From: Hypomesus transpacificus
Lineage: Eukaryota > Chordata > Actinopteri > Osmeriformes > Osmeridae
Direction: 5' to 3'
Length of the DNA: 64,000 bases
Assembly (NCBI RefSeq): GCF_021917145.1
Contig: NC_061060.1
Coordinates: 10,131,053-10,195,052 of the forward strand
In this document: positions 58,901 to 64,000 of the stretch, in pieces
Position numbering within the stretch: position 1 is the first letter of the stretch
Layout of the letters: each line of letters begins with the position of its first letter
Position numbers and translations under genes: made by a program
The notes under the pieces: generated by a model
Told to the model about the DNA's origin: nothing
Seen by the model: only the letters and a program-made list of their open reading frames with translations
The model's database searches: none

Positions 58901-61900
58901 TTGTATTACTAATGTATTACTAATGTATTACTAATGTTGATTATGAGACGGTCTAGACTGAGACCTTTCCAGTACTAGCCAACTTGACAAAAGACCAGAA
59001 GGTGAAGAAGGATTAATGATTTGCTGTTGTCCTTTTGTCTTTAAAGCACAGCTTATTCAATAAGCTTGTTTTTGCCCCCCTGACTGACCCCTCATGATAG
59101 TGTTTTGTTCACAGTAAATGTTGTTCAAACTTTTTGGTGAAAGCTTCATGTAAAGGTAATGGATAGGACTTTGAAGGAGATTTCATAAAGGTGCCTTCAG
59201 CTTCCTCTCTCCCAGAATATCTCTCTCCCACCCCCCTCCCCCCCCTTCTCTCACCCCCCCCCCCCCCCTTCTCTTTCTCTCATTTTCTTTCTCTCTCCTT
59301 GGATTTCTTTCCTCCGGCTGTCCTGGAATGTGGTGCTGCTGTAAACTGAGATGACAGACGTGTTCTCTCCCAGCACCACTGTCTCAGAATGCCCTCCAAA
59401 ACTCCGCTCTTGCTCCAGGCTGACCAATGACAGTCATGGAAAGGATAATTAAAACCTTTCAGCCAATGGACTGCCTCTGGATCAGTAACATTACCCTTCA
59501 CCCCCTCCCCAATCTTTTGGCATTTGTGGATGGCCGGTGGCTGTAAAAAGATATGTATTGTGGGAGCGGAGATTGCATTCCTAATTTCTTGAAATTGAAT
59601 CGCACTCTTCCCCTTGAATCAATGCATCGATTTAAGAAGGACTTTTCTGGGATGAGGCTTGTAAAGAGGGCACTGAGAGCATTTTCATCACTTTCTAGTG
59701 GAGGTGGTTGGCAGGCGGACCAACACTAAACAGCATTAACTGTTGTAGCAGGAATGCCAAAATACTGGAACAGGCAAATAGGAAAACGGACAAGTCAATA
59801 ACAGGAAGTAGCTTTAAAAGCATCTCGAGACAGATTTTCACTGCATAGACAGAGGGAATGGGGCTGTTTTAACAATATCATGAATGCTCTTTGTAATGCA
59901 CCTGGATGTTGCGTTCTGTGTGAATACCCTATTTGTATGTGTGAGCACACTATATACAGGATACATATAGTTTTTAGCAGATTAATTTGAATTATCTAAT
60001 TGTATTTTACATTGATGTTTTACCTTGTTTTATAATCTTAACTGTAGCACTTTGAGATTTCAAATAGCGTTAGAAATCAAATGTATTATTATTAGTTTTG
60101 GCGAAGGGTGTTGACCCAGTGCTCTGTGGTGTTCTGTTTCCAGGCAAACGACATCAGCCTAGCCTCCATCCCTCACTGCCGGGCCATCGCCGTGCTGCGC
60201 CGGCCATGTTCCCTGCTCAGGTTCACCGTCATGCAGGAGAAGGGCTTCAACCCCAGACACCCCCGCCCTGAGCACCACCCAGCCCCCTCCTCCTCCACCA
60301 CCTCCACGCCCTCCCACGGCAGCGTGCCGGCGGCAGCCCACAACCCCGGCACGGTGATCCAGGTGACGCTGGTAAAGCGGGAGTGCTCTGAGCCGCTGGG
60401 CATCAAGCTGATCCGCAAGTCGGACGAGTCGGGGGTGTTCATCCTGGACCTGCTGGCCGGGGGGCTGGCGGCCAAGGACGGGAAGCTGAGGAACAACGAC
60501 AAGGTGCTGGCCATCAACGGTCACGACCTGAGGCACGGCACGCCGGAGAGCGCCGCTCAGATCATCCAGGTAGAGCCGACTGACACGGCGTGTGACGTGT
60601 CATGCTAACTAGCTAAAGTAGAACCGTGTGGTCAGTATGGAATGACATACCTAAGTGGCTTTTTTGGGTAGCTGTGTTTATAGGACACACTTGATAGCTG
60701 TATTGTGGGAGTTAGGACTGATGTGTGTGTGTGTGTGTGTGTGTGTCCAGGCCAGTGAGGTGCGGGTGAACTTTGTGGTGATGAGGCATGCGGAGGCCGT
60801 GGAGGAAGGGGGCACCAGTGGAGAGGTCCTGGTCCGGGGGGCCCGCAGGGCTCCTGAACCCCAGTACTTCAAGAGACGCTCCATCTTCATGAAGGTAAAT
60901 CATCAACTGATACATTTACATTCATTCCTTTTAGCGGTAGGTTTTATCTAACTCCACATGCAAATACTGCCAAGGGTAAGTGCAACAGATAAGCTTTCTA
61001 ATAGTCAAACAGTGGTAAGTGTTGAAGAACAGTTTGTATTTTTAACATGACACACAACAATAGCACAATCCCAACTCTCCTGTTTAGAAAAAATATACAT
61101 AAAAGAAATGTGTGTTTCAAGTACTGTTTTCAATGTATGAGCACAGGGTTAATTAAGGGTTATTAGTCCTTGTCTACATGGCTGTAACAGCAATCGTCTC
61201 ACCTCAGTGGGTCCCACCTCCAGTCCAGTTCACCACAATCCAGTCGACCCAAACCCTTGTTGTGTCACCATCAGGACTTTAGGACTAGCACGTCCACAAA
61301 CTCCCCCGAAGTCCCCGTCAGGGGTGATGGGCCCTGGGTAGCAGGCGCCTGTGGCTGTGTCTGGAGATAAAAGCCCTTCTCTGGCTTGATCAAAAGGACC
61401 AGAGTGCTGCTCACTGTGCCGCTACGGGGCCAGAGTCTTGTCTTGTTTGTTTGTTGTTTCGGGTGGCAGAGGATCAAAGCTGGTGACAGTTAGCTTTCGC
61501 CTGCAGAGAACAGTCTTTTAGTCTTGTGGGGGGAGGGGGGGGGGGGAGTGGGCCCACTGGGGGGGAAGGAAGAGCCCTCCTCTCCCCTCCCACATCTACA
61601 CCCCCCACCTCCCACCCAGTCACCTCTGAAGGTTTACAGGCTCCAGTGTGGGAGAGAGGGAGAAAAAGAAAGAAGCTGTGGATTTCCACACGTGCCCTCC
61701 GCTACGAGAGCGGAGTGTCGTTCCTTGCACGTTACCTCTGCTCCCATGTCTCAGCTGCTTCTGAAACGCCTCACATTTGTTTGGACAAGCAGCATCATGA
61801 GAGGATTCAATTAAGGAAAGGAAATGGAAACCTTTCACTTGATGGGTGCCATCCACACACCCAAACATGAATTTCCAGTCAGTCAACCATACAGAAGCAA

Positions 61901-63871
61901 TATAGTTGTCAGATATTAAGGCAGATATTAAGGCATTTTTCAGTCTTCATCTGGTTTCACCCCACCTTTTTAATGGGTGCTTTTGGTGGGCAAGTAAAGT
62001 CATGACTGTGTGTGTGTGTGTGTTGTCCAGGACCCTCCAGGAGGTTTCTCCAGCCAGGAGAAGACAGTGAGCCTGAAGAAGGAGCCTCGCCTCTCCCTAG
62101 GCATCACCATCGCTGGGGGCAGGGACTGTCGCAGCCGCCTTCCCGTCTACATCACCAGTGTCCAGCCGGTGGGCTGCCTTCACCGAGACGGCACCATAAA
62201 AACTGGTAGGAACTGGACACAAGGCTCCTCACAGCCGTGATGACATCACACCACAGAGCCGTTCACACGGCGTGCCCTCCCATGTGTAAAGGATGTAACC
62301 CTGTTGAAAGGAAGGACCACACTGTGGATCGTAACGTTCTGAGTTCCGTTTCCCAGGGGACATTCTGCTCAGCATCAACGGGGTGGACCTGACCCAGCTC
62401 ACCTACAACGAGGCCGTGTCGGTCCTGAAGGCCCAGACGGCCCAGTCCCAGGTGGTGCTCCGGGTCATCCAGACCCTGGCCGAGGACGCGGAGGAGGAGG
62501 CCGAGGCCGCAAATACGGAGGAGCTGGATTACACAGAGAGCCCACGAGAAGACGACCTTAACTGGGCCCCGCTGTGGACTCGCTGGCTGGGCCTGCCCAG
62601 GTAGAACATGCTCTCTGCTTCCACATGCTCTCTGCTTCCACATGCTCTCTGCTTCCACATGCTCTCTGCTTCCACATGCTCTCTGCTTCCACATGCTCTC
62701 TGCTTCCACATGCTCTCTGCTTCCACATGCTCTCTGCTTCCACATGCTCTCTGCTTCCACATGCTCTCTGCTTCCACATGCTCTCTGCTTCCACATGCTC
62801 TCTGCTTCCACATGCTCTCTGCTTCCACATGCTCTCTGCTTCCACATGCTCTCTGCTTCCACATGCTCTCTGCTTCCACATGCTCTCTGCTTCCACATGC
62901 TCTCTGCTTCCACATGCTCTCTGCTTCCACATGCTCTCTGCTTCCACATGCTCTCTGCTTCCACATGCTCTCTGCTTCCACATGCTCTCTGCTTCCACAT
63001 GCTCTCTGCTTCCACATGCTCTCTGCTTCCACGTGCTCTCTGCTTCCACGTGCTCTCTGCTTCCACGTGCTCTCTGCTTTCACGTGCTCTCTGCTTCCAC
63101 GTGCTCTCTGCTTCCACGTGCTCTCTGCTTCCACGTGCTCTCTGCTTCCACATGCTCTCTGCTTCCACGTGCTCTCTGCTTTCATGTGCTCTCTGCTTCC
63201 ACATGCTCTCTGCTTCCACATGCTCTCTGCTTCCACATGCTCTCTGCTTCCACGTGCTCTCTGCTTCCACATGCTGTCTGTTTCACAGACACTGATATGA
63301 GGTTCTCCCTGCATAGCTGTCGTGCAATAAACATATCTGGCATGACGGGGGAACGTCATAACAATCGTCGTGTTTGGAACATTTGCCCCTTTTGCCTAGA
63401 GGCCGGACGCAGTGTGGTTTTTGGGCGTCCTTCTGCAGCTAACGGGGATGTAAACGTGTTGTTTGTTGTGTCTGCAGTCACATGCACTGGTGCCGAGACA
63501 TCGTCCTGCTGAAGACCAACAGTGAGAGCTGGGGCTTCAGCATCGTGGGCGGCTATGAGGAGAGCCACGGCCAGCAGCCCTTCTTCATCAAGACCATCGT
63601 ACCTGGTACTCCCGCCCACTTTGACGGACGCCTCAAGTGAGTGACAGAACACGCTACCTATTGCCTCGCGCCCATATCCTCTGACCAGTCAGTTGGTGAA
63701 TGGCATGCTAAAGGAATGTGTGCTCTCCCTTGCAGATGTGGTGATGAGATTGTGGCTGTGAACGGAGCCACCACGGTCGGCATGAACAACTCCTCTCTCA
63801 TCCCCATGCTCAAGCTGCAGAAGAATAAAGTCACACTGACTGTGGTGTCCTGGCCAGGGAGCCTGGTGTGA
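55260..63871 (+). CDS. lnx2: Ligand of Numb-protein X 2 (RING-type E3 ligase with four PDZ domains)
   Basis: LNX proteins are E3 ubiquitin ligases and PDZ scaffolds that bind Numb. Exons 55260-55657, 56630-56823, 58123-58322, 60144-60569, 60751-60894, 62031-62205, 62357-62600, 63478-63636 and 63736-63871 join to 691 residues (human LNX2 about 690, from memory). The RING is residues 47-84 with C47, C50, C62, H64, C67, C70, C81 and D84 (the LNX C3HC3D type). It is flanked by Cys/His zinc-finger pairs (C20-C23; C111 onward). The NPAY Numb-binding motif is at 189-192. PDZ1 is about 213-296 (LGLR loop), PDZ2 about 335-421 (LGIK), PDZ3 about 465-552 (LGIT) and PDZ4 about 601-689 (WGFS). The C-terminus is SWPGSLV. 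RING, PDZ2 and PDZ4 are closer to LNX2 than LNX1. A 5' UTR exon begins after the acceptor at 55044-55046. The fish lnx2a/lnx2b copy cannot be decided here. Confidence 0.95.
55660..55785 (+). repeat. 14-bp G-rich minisatellite at the donor of lnx2 coding exon 1
   Basis: Nine perfect copies of GAGAGGGGGCCTGG start two bases after the exon end, so the first copy overlaps the donor GTGAGA. Alternating GGG and GGGGG runs spaced by three bases form a repeated G-quadruplex motif on the transcribed-sense strand. Confidence 0.92.
55856..55917. repeat. TG/TA compound microsatellite
   Basis: A TG run (about 55856-55879) passes into about 19 TA units (55880-55917) in lnx2 intron 1. Confidence 0.88.
56824..58122. 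other. lnx2 intron 2: nothing recognised
   Basis: 1.3 kb of intronic DNA without coding exon; a short GT tract near 57969-57983. Confidence 0.5.
58323..60143. other. lnx2 intron 3: short repeats only
   Basis: 1.8 kb. It contains three copies of GTATTACTAAT (58903-58935) and a long C/T tract (59215-59310). No coding exon. Confidence 0.5.
59215..59310. repeat. Homopyrimidine C/T tract
   Basis: Nearly 100 bases of almost pure C and T, including a C run of about 15. A candidate triplex-forming tract in lnx2 intron 3. Confidence 0.75.
60722..60746. repeat. GT repeat at an lnx2 splice acceptor
   Basis: About 12 GT units run directly into the acceptor TCCAG of lnx2 coding exon 5 (starts 60751), replacing the usual pyrimidine tract. 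A similar shorter GT run precedes coding exon 6 (62008-62024). Confidence 0.8.
60895..62030. other. lnx2 intron 5: no gene
   Basis: 1.1 kb. It contains a G-rich/C-rich patch (61525-61620) and otherwise nothing recognisable. Confidence 0.5.
62606..63288 (+). repeat. 17-bp minisatellite (about 40 copies) filling the lnx2 intron before PDZ4
   Basis: About 40 tandem copies of ACATGCTCTCTGCTTCC begin 5 bases after the exon end at 62600 and occupy about 78% of the 877-bp intron. About nine units in the right third carry CACGTG in place of CACATG. As 17 is not a multiple of three, long frames open in every register on both strands; these are not proteins. Confidence 0.93.
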
Positions 63872-64000
63872 TATATATATACCTACACACATGCTCAGCT
63901 CAGCTGCAATTTCCACTGAGCCACTCTCTTGTCTGCCTTCACCTCAAACAAACAACATAGACACTGGTTGAATCTCACAACTCGATTTTTATTTTTTTTT

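Noticed and set aside
62606..63288. CRISPR-like look of the regular short repeats
   Set aside because: The units are directly adjacent with no spacers, in an intron of a vertebrate gene; this is a minisatellite.
62263..63512. Frames of 160-335 codons on both strands made of repeated [21 protein letters not shown] peptides
   Set aside because: A 17-bp repeat opens every frame by periodicity. The sequence lies between a donor (62601) and an acceptor (63477) of lnx2.

Overview
This window is vertebrate nuclear DNA, almost certainly from a teleost fish. Its genes are split into exons with GT-AG introns, and their products align residue by residue (from memory) with vertebrate families. The intergenic DNA holds CA/GT microsatellites, a tRNA-headed SINE with a common teleost tail, and a decayed Tc1/mariner element. 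There are no bacterial features. I cannot name the species.

Seven protein-coding genes can be read exon by exon. (1) npas4, +, 1-2980: enters the window after its bHLH/PAS-A exons and is complete at the 3' end. (2) mrpl11, -, 6316-21036: five coding exons rebuild a 192-aa mitochondrial ribosomal protein; intron 1 is 12.5 kb. (3) A TMEM121-family membrane protein, +, 17440-18516, lies inside that intron on the opposite strand. (4) A sorting-nexin-like gene, -, 26008-31988: 16 exons, 877 aa, with PXA, PX-like and Nexin_C regions but no RGS domain. (5) slc25a5-type ADP/ATP carrier, -, 35014-36953, 298 aa. (6) slc25a43, -, 38995-43051, 349 aa. (7) lnx2 (LNX2 type), +, coding 55260-63871, 691 aa: RING, Numb-binding NPAY, four PDZ domains.

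By remembered human gene order, the left part (npas4-mrpl11) matches 11q13, and the slc25a5-slc25a43 pair matches Xq24. The SNX-like gene lies between them, and CTCF-like motifs flank it in divergent orientation. The genes do not form one pathway. Two carriers and a ribosomal protein act in mitochondria, NPAS4 is a neuronal activity-dependent transcription factor, and LNX2 is an E3 ligase scaffold.

The most unusual signal is structural. Three unrelated minisatellites (36-bp x 17, 14-bp x 9, 17-bp x about 40) each begin at or within a few bases of a real 5' splice site. The 36-bp array copies the splice donor itself 17 times and makes up about 85% of its intron. The 14-bp array is a regular G-quadruplex motif just downstream of an lnx2 donor. 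The 17-bp array is a CU-rich tract filling most of the intron before the fourth PDZ domain. The long mrpl11 intron around the nested TMEM121-family gene holds a CpG island and several stretches that look like conserved non-coding elements.
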